Of a stretch of 64,000 nt of DNA, positions 40,307 through 52,181 are shown in pieces. The DNA is from Paraphysomonas bandaiensis. Lineage: Eukaryota > Chrysophyceae. A model generated the notes under the pieces. The model was not told the origin of the DNA and made no database searches. It worked only from the letters and a program-made list of their open reading frames with translations. A program made the position numbers and the translations under genes. Within the stretch, counting starts at the first letter, position 1, and the number at the start of each line of letters is the position of its first letter. The stretch lies in assembly GCA_965644295.1 (NCBI GenBank), contig CBFFRP010000608.1, forward strand, positions 1 through 64,000. The letters are read 5' to 3'.

Positions 40307-41550
40307 CTATTGTGACTTGGATTCTATCCACAACTTTCCTCTTTCAGCTTCTCCAGCTATAAGTCTTTTCCATGAGTTATGCGTTTCATGAATTACTTCG
40401 ACAGCTTTCTTTTCACCCAAGCACTTCTCATCATACCCGAACTTATTGAGGGGCTTTCCAGATGGAGTTTTGTACCATCGAAACCATTCTCTAATACCTA
40501 CGAGTACTCAGAGTAAGAAACTAAATGAGTTCGCATTTATATTACGTAAATGCCTTCCACTATATCCAACATATATTATGCAGAAGATTAACTTACCGCT
40601 AATGACCCCGGGCAGTTTACCTTCAACATCATTCACATCATGTAGCTCCTTTGCCATTGGATCATCAGAGCGAATTGCAATAAGTTTCCAATCTAGTTCG
40701 CCACTGTCGATCATAGCGAGGGCACCAAGAACTTTTACCTGGAATAGAACGACCATGAAAACAAAAGATGGTAAAAATAATTTTGCACCGTTCCAATCTG
40801 TGCGGCACGTGACAACAAATATTATTCCAAAAACCATGATGCTATGTACGACGTGTGGAAGTACAAAGTACACATATACATACATACCGGCGAGATCGAG
40901 CCCATCTCAAGAGTGCGGGACCCTATTTCCACAACATCCAGTGGATCGCTGCACACAGTTATAATATGCATACAAACACAAGAATATGAATGAACTCACT
41001 TGTCACCATACGCATTAACATCTTTATTCAACTGAGTTGGATCCTCCCATGTCTGAGGGAGGCATCCATAGTTCCAATAGAGGGGTCCGTCATAGCATCT
41101 CGGCAACCCGTTCTTAACATCTTGAGATATAGGGTTGTACTGTTCTTTCCCATTGATTTCCATCTTAAGGGTAGTATATCGAGGGATCTGATAGTAACTA
41201 CACGTTAGTCCATATCTATGAGGTGATGTGTGTGTATGTGCGTGCATGTGTATGGGAGGTACCTCTGTGATGAAGTTGTAACAGTTATCGTTGGAGTGAA
41301 GAGGAATATCGTGCCACGGAGACACCTGCCGACCACTACGAACAAACTTCATACGAAAATCTAACTTCCCCAACTCTCCTGATGTGTGAGTGGACACTGT
41401 TGATGCATACCGTGCACTGTTACGGGCATGCTGAAGGGCCGACAGGGATCTGATAGGGCTATAGCCACACCTAGATACGAAGGAGGATACTCTAACAGGT
41501 GATATCATCAGATATATGATCAGAGTTACGAGTACAGTGCCTGATTGCAT
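40307..41550 (-). CDS. Soluble inorganic pyrophosphatase with N-terminal leader
   Basis: Five exons: 41550-41263, 41187-41000, 40948-40888, 40738-40597 and 40497-40307; introns 51-149 bp; 289 residues. It hydrolyses pyrophosphate to phosphate with Mg2+, pulling biosynthetic reactions forward. It belongs to the eukaryotic family I type: KMEINGKEQYNPISQD, GPLYWNYGCLPQTWED, YGDNDPLDV (catalytic Asp triad, assembled across an intron), IDSGELDWK, and IREWFRWYKTPSGKPLN. About 70 extra N-terminal residues start MQSGTVLVTLIIYLMISPVR, a signal-like hydrophobic stretch followed by VSSFVSRCGY and a Ser/Arg/Ala-rich segment. This fits an organelle leader, possibly a bipartite plastid one. An upstream in-frame Met at 41682 would add 44 residues; it is less likely because the hydrophobic stretch would no longer be N-terminal. 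Confidence 0.95.
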
Positions 41551-41901
41551 GCAGTGGATATACTCTACTGGTAATGGAGCCTCCTCGACACCTGCATGCA
41601 TGCATATACATATACATATGCATATATACCTATAGGGAGAGTAGCGGCTATACGAGTCGTAGTATGGGAGGTGTACACACACATATACTTATAAGTGTAA
41701 TACGGTAGATGTATAACAGCTGTATACAGATGTTATCGTTATACTGTATGCTGCTGTATCTGCTGTATACTCTACTCTACCATATGCACACACACACACA
41801 CAGAGAGTTATGCAGACACACACACACACACATATATAGATAGATAGATAGATAGATAGACGATACCAGTCTGATTCAGGTCAGCTGAACCTCGGGTGAC
41901 A
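41551..41901. promoter_or_regulatory. Divergent promoter region, pyrophosphatase / unknown gene
   Basis: A 351-bp interval between head-to-head start codons. It contains CTGTATAC/GTATACAG-type motifs near 41720-41772 and simple repeats at its right end. The motif match to the other divergent regions is weaker here. Confidence 0.35.
41786..41863. repeat. (CA)n and (GATA)n simple repeats
   Basis: Two CA runs separated by a short AGAG-containing spacer, then about six GATA units, ending 38 bp before the start codon of the plus-strand gene. Confidence 0.95.
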
Positions 41902-43505
41902 ATGAATAGAATATGGCTACGAGAGTACGAGAAGCTCCTTAGCTCCAACAGACGCGAGAAGACTAAAGACATCAAGCCTAAACTATACGACTCATTACAG
42001 ACATCCAAACCTGCTAAGACTAAGAAGAAGAAGCGTAAGGAGATGAAGAAATGTGACCAGACTCTACTAGCCACTCATCTGTTAAAGATGTCTGTCAAAG
42101 ACGAGTACGTGAAGGGTGCTCCTGAGGAGAGTGAGAAGATGTTTGCTCAGACTAAACAGGCTCAGCTGCGGCAGAACAATGCACGCCCATACTTTAAGCC
42201 GATTAAAAAACTCTCTGACGTGGAAGCTAGTGAAGCTAAACGCTCCCAACTTGGCAATACTGGCGATTTGAGCCTGTTCGAGCAACTCTACCCACCTATT
42301 GACCCTTATCTTCCGTTATGTGTCTATAAGCCGAATTCTCCGGAACGAACAAAGATAGTAATGCGTGATATTGTTGGTACAATTGCGCGCGACCCGATAA
42401 AGCGACCACAGAGCAGTCCAATGAAACGTACGAAGCGTACACCTGACGATGCTGTACAGTCATTCATGGATGATCTGAAGATCACGCGACATGTGCCGTA
42501 TAGCTCAACACGAGATATTCCTGAAGCTGTTGTCGACAATACGACTGCTCAGCGTGCGCAGGAGCATTGGAATGGCATTATGGACAATATTTGGCAGTGT
42601 GGTAACGCCATTGAATACGGAGATGTTGTTTTTCTTTCCACTCATTGGACGCACGACGCTTGCATGCAGCATATCGTAATGTATCTCTGTACACTTCTTG
42701 GCCTGAAAGTTAAACCTAATGTCGATGATCTAACACCAGTTGTTGAAAGGTCATTATTTAAAGAGTTACTTCCTCTGGTCAAGTACTTCAGAGAGGTATG
42801 TTTCTCATGCGTTCATATATATTTCTTGCTAAAACGTCATTGCCTGTTTTCTTCGTGTAGATGAATCCTTTGGCTGTACCAGCACGGCGACTACGCAAGG
42901 CTACTACATTGTATACGAAGTATCTTGAGCCAATGCATAGTGCAGTTTTTGTGGCCAAGACTCCTGAATACATGCACAATAATAAGTTTTTAAAGTAAGA
43001 TAGCGTGTCTGCAGCGCAAATGGCAAACGTATTGCACATTTTCTTCGATGGATTATGACATTTACTTATAATTATCTTGTTCATTTGTATCTATAGGTGG
43101 GTTCACGCCGTTCAAAAGTCTTTAAATATCGTATTGCAAGCGAGTGTGCATCAGTCCGCTATTGATAATGACGCGGTGGAAGAGGAAGCAGCTGCATCTC
43201 GGAAAAGAAAAGAAGCTTTAGAAAGATCTTACACCCTGAAAAACTCTAAGTCAGCCCCTGGCAAAACGCAAAGTTTTATGGTAACACATAGTGATTACGA
43301 ACGAGAATCGTCTTCTGCAAACATGTCGCAGCTGCTTGACATGTCACTAAGTGGGGTGCTTCAGATTGATGAAATTTTCTCGAAGAGTGGTGATCATAGC
43401 CAGCAAATAGGAATTGGTGGCCAGCAATCGTCAGAGGCTGTACCACAGCGTGTATATAGCCATCATGATAGCTCTGGCTCTACCAAGCAGGAGGACGTAT
43501 CTTGA
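41902..43505 (+). CDS. Unrecognised protein, three exons
   Basis: Exons 41902-42795, 42861-42994 and 43097-43505; introns 65 and 102 bp; 478 residues. I do not recognise the family. The first 60 residues are lysine-rich (TKKKKRKEMKKCDQ), which could be a nuclear or nucleolar signal. A possibly helical middle region (about 205-340) contains EHWNGIMDNIWQCGN and FLSTHWTHDACMQHIVMYLC. The last 130 residues are polar and low in complexity (HSDYERESSSANMSQLLDM, QQSSEAVPQR). The real start is the ATG at 41902; the frame is also open slightly upstream from a GTG. It is divergently paired with the pyrophosphatase gene. The intron joins keep a plausible protein (NNKFLKWVHAVQKSLN), which supports the model. 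Confidence 0.75.
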
Positions 43506-44215
43506 GTTTTATGTATGTATAGTTTTTAGGTTATACTGAGTGGGCCAAATTCGATGTATATATTTTACAGTTTCTCAGAACATTTGTGTGTCACATATCA
43601 TGTGTACTTTGTTTATCTCTCGAGTTTGATTCTCTTTATACCAAACGTGCTGTATATGGCTCTTCAGGTAATTTATTTCTCGTGGAAGAGTCATATTCCG
43701 GCAACGATATTTTTCATTGAGGTACGAAGTAATCGTAACGACGAGAAGGAGAAATTAAATCATTGCTAATGTAAATAATGCTACAGCTCTATATGAAGAA
43801 GTGTTGTTTTCGTGTACGAAATGGAAATATCCACCAGTAAAACGCAAATTTAATTGCTTAATACTTTTACAATGTACATATTTAAAAGTTTTACAACGAA
43901 ATTCGTAAACTAGAATGTAGGGATGTGACCAATAACGCATACTTTTTCTAATAGTAATTGGAAGCTCAACACCTAAAGCGTGACATTTAATATATACATA
44001 ACGGTGTTATTTTTCAAACGTATTATTAATGCCCAGAAGATTTTTATCACAACACGCTATTACTTCTGCATTATAATAATTAGCAGTAAAGCAGCATTTT
44101 ATAGGAAGGACAGCGATTAATGATATGAAAATTCCTCTACACAATCCATGAGCCATGAGCCTGTCGTATAATCCTGCCATTAAATCAACCTTAACACTAC
44201 AGCTAACTATAACAT
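43506..44215. other. Intergenic region between convergent genes
   Basis: About 710 bp, AT-rich, between the 3' ends of the unrecognised gene and the thioredoxin gene. Nothing recognised. Confidence 0.6.
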
Positions 44216-44734
44216 TTAGGAACAACAATCATTTATCATCGACTCAATCTCAGTTTTGTTTTCACCAGATATACTGTGCAACACATTGCCTTCCTTATAT
44301 ATGCGAATATGAGGAATTCCGACAATACCAAGAGATTGGTACAACTCGTCGTTATCATCGACGTCTACAGTTACAAATCTGTGAGATTTGTGTATGTTAG
44401 CAAGTTCATAGAAAACAGGCTCTACTCTCTTGCAAGGTTTACACCAGGACGCTGTAAATCTCACAATAGTTATTTTGTCCGAGCCAATCAATTTATCCCA
44501 CTCATACTCAGGTTTAAAGTCAATTGCATTCTTTTCCTGGAAATAAGAGTCGGTTTCAGCTGTCTCTGCAGCAGAACAGCATGTCTTCTCTGTGTGTTTG
44601 TTGTCCTTCTTATCCCATCCAAACACACTCCGTATATACGTCCATAGCGGGCGAAATATAATAAGAACTAACGGAATGAGAGACGAGTAGGGGATACATA
44701 CGCCGCAGATACATATCACTGCCATGTTCAGCAC
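44216..44734 (-). CDS. Membrane-anchored thioredoxin
   Basis: Single exon, 172 residues. Thioredoxins reduce protein disulfides with a CxxC pair. An N-terminal hydrophobic stretch (about residues 4-30, VICICGVCIPYSSLIPLVLII) is a signal anchor or membrane segment. A linker with a CC pair follows, then the thioredoxin domain (about 72-172): ITIVRFTASWCKPCKRVEPV with active site WCKPC at 97-101 (Lys in place of the usual Gly), VDVDDNDEL, and the cis-proline in VGIPHIRIY. The Lys variant of the active site is found in some thioredoxins and may shift redox potential (inference). The membrane it faces is unknown. Met4 is an alternative start. It is divergently paired with the gene at 45237. Confidence 0.9.
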   Translation of the reverse strand: MLNMAVICICGVCIPYSSLIPLVLIIFRPLWTYIRSVFGWDKKDNKHTEKTCCSAAETAETDSYFQEKNAIDFKPEYEWDKLIGSDKITIVRFTASWCKPCKRVEPVFYELANIHKSHRFVTVDVDDNDELYQSLGIVGIPHIRIYKEGNVLHSISGENKTEIESMINDCCS

Positions 44735-45236
44735 CTTGACAGTTGATTAGCTAGTTCAGTGGTGTGGTTTGTATGGGTAGTTTGATGCAGCTGAGGCTGT
44801 ATGTGTGTATCAATGGACGGGCACTCGACAACTAGTGGGCTGGAATATATATACGTACTGTATATATGACAGTGTACCGTGTACTGACTGGGTGTGTTAC
44901 GAATCGTAGAATAGAAGCACCGTACGAACACTTGTCTGTTGGTAGGGATTCTAGAAACATGGGGTTTCTTATTAAAACCCTGGTTATTCATCCGCCTAAC
45001 ACGACAGGTATACAACACTGCAGTGCTGTACTCTGATCTGTACACCGGATATGTACAGTTACACAGTTCCAGAAGTACAGTACAGTACCTCTCTATGTAC
45101 ACACAGCAGTGCTGTACTTGTATACGACACTATACCATACTATACCATACTATACTATACTACGTATATACGAGGAACATCTCCTCACAGCTAACAGATA
45201 GACAGACACCCTCCTCACCCTGAAGGGATATTCCCA
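44735..45236. promoter_or_regulatory. Divergent promoter region with GTACAG/CTGTAC clusters
   Basis: Lies between head-to-head start codons (thioredoxin; basic-tailed protein). CTGTAC, GTACAG and ACAGTACAGTACC motifs cluster at 45024-45118, with CACTGCAGTGCTGTACT near 45016 that shares its CACTGCAGTG core with the IFT22 region. A TATACCATAC-type repeat lies at 45130-45165. Confidence 0.45.
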
Positions 45237-46205
45237 ATGACAGAGGCCCCTGATGCCGAGTCTCCTATCCCTGTCTATGCAGCTGAGAGTGCAAGTGTCA
45301 TGCATATGGACGATGAGGGTATGCATATGGACGACTCGCACACAGTCATATCCGCCACACCTAACATACCCGCTCCGCCTGATTCACCTGACATAAAGGA
45401 CATTACCAGACGAGTGGGAGTCACTGAGGCGATAAACACTGATTTAGTCGTTATAAAACGAAAGAAAAAAATAAGTATTCAGATTCCGGACTTTCCGTCC
45501 TCAGCCCATCGGTTATATCGCGTGTATCTGTCTTCCAAGAAATATAAACATTTACTTGATGAGGCTCGTGGTGGAGTCTATGGTCCCAGCTCACGACCTG
45601 AGCTAGAAATACAAGAGTTTGAGTTTGAGTGTGTTTTACCGTCTGACGACTCGACGAAAGCCTCCACTTCCACTGTATCCAAAACATTACTCATTGAGCT
45701 TATATATGACCCTGAGAAACACCTGTATGTTATTAGTCGTCGTGTTGAAGATAAACTGCTGCTATATTTGCACCAGCACAGAGATAGACACATACTCCAT
45801 TCGGATGGACTGAAGAGTGCCATTTGCCGAATAGCTACGTTTGAGATGAGCATGCTGGATTTATTCCGACAACGCATGTTTCGCCGTTTCTTAACGCTCT
45901 ACATAGCACCGTTATTAGAGGACCCACTACGGGTGAATTACGCCATCGCGTTTGTACGTGCACTTATAGTATCTGGTGAAGACGAGGTCCTGACACCAGA
46001 AGTTAGCGACGACGGCGGCTGGGAATTCTCCGATTCTTCTTCTGATTCGGAATCTGAAAAGAAGAAAGTGGTCCGCAGAAAGAAGGCTTCAGCGATGGGA
46101 AAAGGGGCAACAAAAAAGAAGGGGTACGCTCCCAAGCATCCGCTCAAAAAGCAGGGGACAGGGTCGAAGCTAAAGAAAACTGGAGGTGGTCAGAAACACA
46201 AATAG
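45237..46205 (+). CDS. Unrecognised protein with acidic-serine and basic C-terminus
   Basis: Single exon, 322 residues. I do not recognise the family. The N-terminus is acidic with short MHMDD repeats. The centre (about 80-245) is ordered-looking, alternating hydrophobic and charged (RLYRVYLSSKKYKHLLDEAR, LLIELIYDPEKHLYVISRR, FRQRMFRRFLTLYIAPLLED). The end has an acidic serine run (SDSSSDSESEKKK) followed by a lysine/glycine-rich tail (GYAPKHPLKKQGTGSKLKK), typical of nucleolar or chromatin proteins. Nuclear location is inference. Its promoter region is shared with the membrane thioredoxin gene. Confidence 0.75.
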   Translation: MTEAPDAESPIPVYAAESASVMHMDDEGMHMDDSHTVISATPNIPAPPDSPDIKDITRRVGVTEAINTDLVVIKRKKKISIQIPDFPSSAHRLYRVYLSSKKYKHLLDEARGGVYGPSSRPELEIQEFEFECVLPSDDSTKASTSTVSKTLLIELIYDPEKHLYVISRRVEDKLLLYLHQHRDRHILHSDGLKSAICRIATFEMSMLDLFRQRMFRRFLTLYIAPLLEDPLRVNYAIAFVRALIVSGEDEVLTPEVSDDGGWEFSDSSSDSESEKKKVVRRKKASAMGKGATKKKGYAPKHPLKKQGTGSKLKKTGGGQKHK

Positions 46206-46639
46206 TATGCAACGCTGTAGATATAATTCTTATTTTCAATTGATTTTGGTATGCGTGTTTACTGTGTTGTCTTAAAACTGCGGTGTATATTTTAAATCTA
46301 TGTAATTACAAGTGTCGCTAAAGTGGATTTTACCTGAGAAAGTCATATAGTTGTGTTCGGTAGCAGTTTGTGTACTTATGATTACCTCGAACTGACTAAA
46401 CGTAAGATGTACTCCACTTAGAGCCATTTCAATGTGATGTCTTTTGAAAGTAAAGAATAGTGCCATGCAAGTGTCGGATGCACGTTTTCACCATTATAAG
46501 CACTGGTAATTGAATGTAATCGGTATCGGTATGCAACATCTGACTTAAGTTTGTTGCTCTAGTGCAGCGTGTACATTTTTCTTGATCTTTATTTACTCTT
46601 GCTAGAGTAAGCTTTAGTTTTCTTAAGCCGCAAATTGAC
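46206..46639. other. Intergenic, nothing recognised
   Basis: 3' flank of the preceding gene; no supported feature. Confidence 0.6.
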
Positions 46640-47130
46640 TTCAGATCCCCAACAAAGTCGAATACGCACCTTTTCGTGGTGTTCTGGAGGCTAAGTACAG
46701 GAGAGATTTCTCCGGAAAACCGTATCTATAGCAAAATGCTTGTGTGATACAAAGGACACAAATTAGTGTCACTTGTGTAGATGTCTCTGGGCCTTGACCA
46801 ATAAACAGGCATCCGGGAATGGCCCACCTCAAGGGCATCCAGGGTATTGGGCTTCTTGGGTTGTTCACCTCTTAAGGACTCATAAATCCTGAAGTCAGCA
46901 GATGTCAGGTATATCAACATTTTGCGTGCACACTGCGTTTGCTTTGAGTTATAGAGCAAAAGTGGTTGCACCTTGGTGCTTGCGGTGACGCACAAGCAGC
47001 TTTCGTAGCGTTATAGGATATCAGAGTTAAGCACTAGTTAGTTAAACACACGGAAAGGCTTTCTGTGTGTTAAATTGCAGTGCTAAATTAGTTCTGACTC
47101 TTAAAAGCCTATTGCTAATAATAACACATT
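46640..47130 (+). repeat. Dispersed repeat family 1, copy D (long)
   Basis: Shows the same ordered blocks as the copy at 39240-39760: CAACAAAGTCG, TTTTCGTGGTGTTCTGG, TGCTTGTGTGATACAA, AGTGTCACTTGTGTAGATGT, GGGCCTTGACCAATAAAC, GCACCTTGGTGCTTGCGG, CACAAGCAGCTTTCGTAGCG, GGATATCAGAGTTAAGCACT and GCCTATTGCTAATAATAA. This copy joins the 5' blocks of copy C to the 3' blocks of copy C0, so it is the best consensus for the element. Confidence 0.8.
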
Positions 47131-48499
47131 CATTCCTTCAGTAGCTTGTTCCATATAAATGTTCTCCGTATCTTTGGTTATAAGCCGAATAAGACCCACG
47201 GCCTTGTGGAAATTTGCGGTCGAAATCATCATCTACAAGTACAATATTGCTAGTATTCACCTCAGGATGAACGAAACAATTCACAAGGTAGTTGTCATTG
47301 CAGATAGCCAATATTGGATTACGAGAACCCCGCGCATTCTAGGGGGGGCGGCCAATGTCACACTAGACTTACTATACTGAGTCATGCATGGTCACGAGAG
47401 GCTCTGTTTAATCTTTGTTAGGTAATGGGAAGGTACAACTGGACACATGGTCCTACTAGAATCTGCGCGACTTACACATATAAGCCACACATAGCTATGG
47501 GAAATCCCGCGTAATCTGAGTAAAGGTGAACACGGGTGGGGCAGCAACAGAATCTGCGCGTGATCTACGGTCAGCTATGTTGGTACACGGTAAGCGGATA
47601 GGCGGGTGATAGAATCAGCGCTATAGGTGGTATACCAGCCAGCCTACGCTATGGCCACGTCCTCGGAATGAGGTAATTATCATATATCGTTATCTTCATC
47701 AGTAATATTCATTATTCATCATTATGTGATTTCTTTGTCTTATTCTGCGGAATAGTTCCATATAAATCAATGAAAAGCATATATTATACTTGTCATAATA
47801 TGTCATAGATCTTAGTACAGTAGTGCAATAATAATAATTGATCTATTTTGAACATATTATATGTACAAGATTAAGTATATACAATGGAGAGATCATAGTG
47901 TAGAATACCCAATAGCTGTTTATTTCTTTATTCTATATTTATCTGTTGATTATTTTCTGCCTAAGGCCAAAGCTAAGAAATCACATGGTTCTTATCGAAT
48001 ATCATATATATAGTCTATCCAGTACTTTCACACCGACACTAGGGCTAATATAGATATATCGATTCATAGTCCTGACACAGTACATAGCGATATATTAGCA
48101 ATTTCGAATTAATTGAGAATGATATAGTTCTGTATATAATAGCATAGCTTCGATTTAATTGAGGATGATATAATTCTGTGGTTTAATTAAACATATTTAT
48201 ATATATATATACATATGCGATTACTTACATATACATATATATACATATAGTCTAGAGTGCATAAAGAGTGTTATGTTTTATTCAGTTAGATGTGTGTAAG
48301 TAACTCTTTGACAGCTTGATGTACATACCCCCTCAAACACTCACTTGTATTAACTTATATATACACGTATATATAATCACTCGTAAACACATACATTAAG
48401 TAATTAGCTGCGGACTAATTATAAAAACAATTGAACTAGGTATTGGTGGGAAGATATGTCACAATAGCATTACAATATATTGTTCCCTAGCCCTGATAT
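47131..48499. other. Intergenic, nothing recognised
   Basis: AT-rich. A 73-codon frame at 47159 has no protein-like features. GAATCTGCGCG occurs twice near 47460 and 47550, with a variant near 47611, without clear structure. Confidence 0.55.
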
Positions 48500-48870
48500 A
48501 CACGTTTATGTGTGCAGTATACATATGACGGTGACATTCTATATCTACATATCGCACAACACATGTAACATAAGCTTGCAGATTATATATGACAGACATA
48601 CAGAGATATTTGAAGTATATATGTCACAGACGTGTATTTGCGTGAAGTATTCATAGGGCATATATATATATATGCAGTATGACAGAGGCATATATATATG
48701 TATATATGCAGCATGTATGTAACAGAGACTTCTGTATGTGACATATACATATAACTCGCACATATATGTGTACGCAGTACATATATAACACACATATATA
48801 TACGTTAGTGCAATATATACGTAACTGAGACGTGTATACGCGCAGTACACATGCGACAGAGAGATCTATA
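48500..48870. repeat. Degenerate tandem repeat, period about 33-36 bp
   Basis: Recurring GCAGTAyAyATrtrACAGAGAy-like units begin near 48675, 48709, 48774, 48809 and 48842, separated by ATATAT-rich stretches; an outlying unit lies near 48515. Units are strongly diverged. Confidence 0.55.
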
Positions 48871-49716
48871 AGTGTGACATTCACAACAATGAAGCATACG
48901 GGAGGCGACGTACAGATGTAAGATGTATCCATCATTCACACCATCGCCCATCACTTAAAGTCTGTCTCTGTCGGTCGGGATCGTGGAATCTCAATTGCGG
49001 GAGCGGTGAAATGTGAGGGACAGAATGGAGCGGTTTTTAGTTTAGCAGAGCAAGATAAACACGAGGATATGCTGATAGGTGTGGATGGTGTTGTATCAGT
49101 GCAGTGGAGATATATATGCATGGAGTGACAAGAGTTGGATATGATCATAAAACTGAAAACTGAAAAATGGGAGCGACATGGTTTTGACCGACAGTGGCAT
49201 GGATTTTACGAGTGTGTGGGACTGTATGCTATAGAATTCATCAAGTAGGCTCCAAAATTACCTAAAATTGTGCATTTCAGGGGTAAATTTGCAAGTTATT
49301 TCCCATATGAGACCGCAATAAAGGCCAGAGACCTAGAAACCACAGTCATACACTGTATATAGACTGCTTTGCATAAAAATTCCACAAACAACGAGAAAAG
49401 GGCGATTTTTTGCCAGATACATATAAAAATATGTATAAGGGACGAATAGTGTTTGTGGTTTATTCCCACCGACTTTTTATTCGTGTCGAGAATATATTCT
49501 AAAAATCCCCAGTTTTCTACACTGATAGGTACTTCAAGTCATGTGCGTCACTGTCGTGTCCTGCTGTTCCCTCATGAAGATATGCAGCCAGTTGTCGTAC
49601 TCCGCTGTGCCACGGCGCATCGTGAGTATCTTCACAACTATGCGGCACTTCTCATACATAAGAGTCCACCCTCTAGTCAGTGGACATACACTAGAATATA
49701 TATGAATATAGCTAAT
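48871..49716. other. Upstream region of the lectin gene
   Basis: No gene recognised. The last part should hold the promoter and leader of the lectin gene; the longer frame running into it from 49453 has no protein-like content before the signal peptide. Confidence 0.5.
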
Positions 49717-51826
49717 ATGATCCGCCTCCTGACAGTTCTATTGCTCCCTCTTATATCTGCTGTGGAGTACTCATGTCCTGATGGCTGGGATCTCTTCCAA
49801 CACTCCTGTTATAGACACGGTAAGATATCACGGCGCATGCTCTGTGTTCACGATCATGCATAACAAACACGCATCAGGCGGGACAACGAAGGATTGGGGC
49901 TATGCAGTAACAGCATGCATTCAGTTTCATGGGTTCCAGCAGGCGTATTTAACGGTACTGAACTCTGGTTCGGAGAGAGACTTCATATGGCAGTATGTGA
50001 ACAGTCATGGCATATGGCTATCTCTCAGTGATGCAGCTCAAGAAGGCAACTGGCAATATTATCAGGATGATAAGGCTTTCTTAGGATGTGATCCGCCTTT
50101 GGATTTGTGGGATATAAACTCGAATTGGGCATCTGGAGAGCCGAATAATCATGAATCGAGAGAACACTGTGCTGTACTATACAGCTCAGGCGTTGTCGAT
50201 GAAGCGTGCGATGATTCTTACCAGGAAAATGAAAACACCATTGTCTGTGAGATACCTGCCATTGGAGTAGTAGATTTTTGTTTACCAACAACATTGGCAG
50301 TGCATTTCGTTGTGGTAATACGAGGCACAACTTACATTAACCCTTCTGATCAACTTATGACCGACTTGTGTGGACCCCTATCGAGATTTTATAACAGAGA
50401 TGATGTTATTGTGTATGGCTTTGGACCCAGAGGAACTCACTGTAGTGGAACTTGGCAGTATGTTGAGGATGGGGAGTCGAGGCGAAAACTACAAAGTGGC
50501 AATGCCACTGATATTGAGATAACATTCGACATCACAATTAATGCAGAAAATTCTAATTTTATTGATGTGGACAATGTAGTTTCCGGCTTTCAGGACGATG
50601 TAACGGCCGCTGAAGCGGGTGCTCTTAGTGCACTTGAGTCCACTGGAGATTTTGTTACAACTGGGTCTCTATCTATTTCAGAGTTTACTTCGGCCGAGTT
50701 TGATACAACAGAAGTTCCAACTGGTCAACCCACGGGCCAACCTAGTGGTCAACCAACTTCTATTCCGACTATGCATTTTGAGTACTCTCTTGTGCTATCA
50801 GATATATATGGAAATGGTTGGGGGAGCGGTGTCAAAGTTGTCTTGGAAAATACTGATGGGTCAACCGATTACTACGTTCTTGACTGTGTATGTGATGTTA
50901 TTCGGTACATTCAAGATGGAGTGAAGTCTATATCAATATCAGTTGACAAAGGAGCAACCACTCCGTGGGAAGTGTTTTGGTTTATTGAAGAGCGCTGGAC
51001 GGAGAGACGATGGTATGGTAACGCTGAAACGAAATTTATATTCAGCTCGAACATGGATGTAATCGAAACTGTTCATCCTGTTGAAGGTTGTCATGCTTCA
51101 GGCTGCAAGAATTGTTTGCCGGAACCAAAACCTAAGCCTAAACCATCACCTATAAATAACACTCACCCTCCCCCACTGCAATTTCCATTTAGGCTTGAGT
51201 CTAAGAGTGGGCAAGGGTGGTTTGTTCCTGCTGACGTGGAAATCAATGTTGACATATGCACTTTTTCCGTTCCACAGAGTCTTGTTTACCCCATGTATTT
51301 TATCATGGATGAATACAATACCAAGTTACTTCATTCAGGGACAATGTGTCGCTATGGTGATTTAGACCATTTACATGAGGTGTTGCCTAGAGACGGAAGG
51401 TTTCTCTTTCGTGTTGCAGGGTTATCAAACCTTGAAAATGGGAATTTTACATGGGATTTCTGTGGAGTGACCGGAGTTTTAAATCAAGAAGTACACTTCA
51501 CCATGACGAAAGGAAAGTGCAAACCTGGAATGGAGCGAATTCCGTCCGATTACTGCACTGATGACTCGATGAAACCTCCTGTGGATCGTATAAATTCTGC
51601 TGGTGGTGCATTCCTCTCATATCAGCAAACAGTTGCTGCGGTTAGCGGAACTGTGGCTGTTACTGTCGTAATTCTATCCTTCTTGGTGTATGTGATGTAT
51701 TTTGCGCAAGTACAGCGTCATCAACATATACCCGTATCTACGGAAAGTCAACACGATGCTATGGATTTTGAATTGGAGCCGTCTCCTGTCAGGGAAGGTT
51801 CCACAAAGCATCATCTGCAACTATGA
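49717..51826 (+). CDS. C-type lectin type I membrane protein
   Basis: Two exons, 49717-49819 and 49878-51826, with a 58-bp intron; 683 residues. A signal peptide (MIRLLTVLLLPLISA) leads directly into a C-type lectin domain (about 18-158): CPDGWDLFQHSCYRHG, then WASGEPNNHESREHCAVL with the EPN motif linked to mannose-type sugars, and a final ENTIVCEI. The usual WND calcium motif is not clear (ACDD there). A region ending RRKLQSG (about 236-241) follows, then a PTGQPTGQPSGQPTSIPT linker (about 315-332), two beta-rich modules (LVLSDIYGNGWGSGVKVVL is one), a KPKPKPSP spacer, a membrane segment (about 620-645) and a 38-residue tail. It is probably a cell-surface glycan receptor or adhesin (inference). 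An ATG at 49702 in the same frame is a possible alternative start. Confidence 0.88.
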
Positions 51827-52176
51827 ATGCGTCAATGCGGAAGCTATTTATTACAACATGTTGGCTTTTTGACTACGTTACTTCTATTATTTTGCTCAAA
51901 TTATTATGCGATGCCTGATTTTTATTTAGGCTGTGTGTCGTAGTCTATGTAACTAATTTTTTGACGAAAACATAGTCACGATAGAAACTGCGAATACAAG
52001 GCAATAGTATGTCACTATTGCAAACATAACATATATAGAAGCTTTTAGTCACATATTCTGATTCAACTAGACATTTTATGATATGAGGCAAAAACTCCAT
52101 GTGTGCATTTTGGAGACACTAATGTGTTAGTTAGTGACTCCTTTAACCTTATCACAATTCCAATGTGCATAATATG
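51827..52176. other. Intergenic, left flank of the Copia element
   Basis: AT-rich 3' flank of the lectin gene. Nothing recognised. Confidence 0.6.
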
Positions 52177-52181
52177 TTCCT
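52177..52181. repeat. Target site duplication, left
   Basis: TTCCT, matched by TTCCT at 57714-57718 directly after the right LTR. A 5-bp duplication is usual for Copia integrases. Confidence 0.9.

Noticed and set aside
47159-47380. 73-codon open frame as a small gene
   Set aside because: No recognisable motif and no splice context; cannot be supported.
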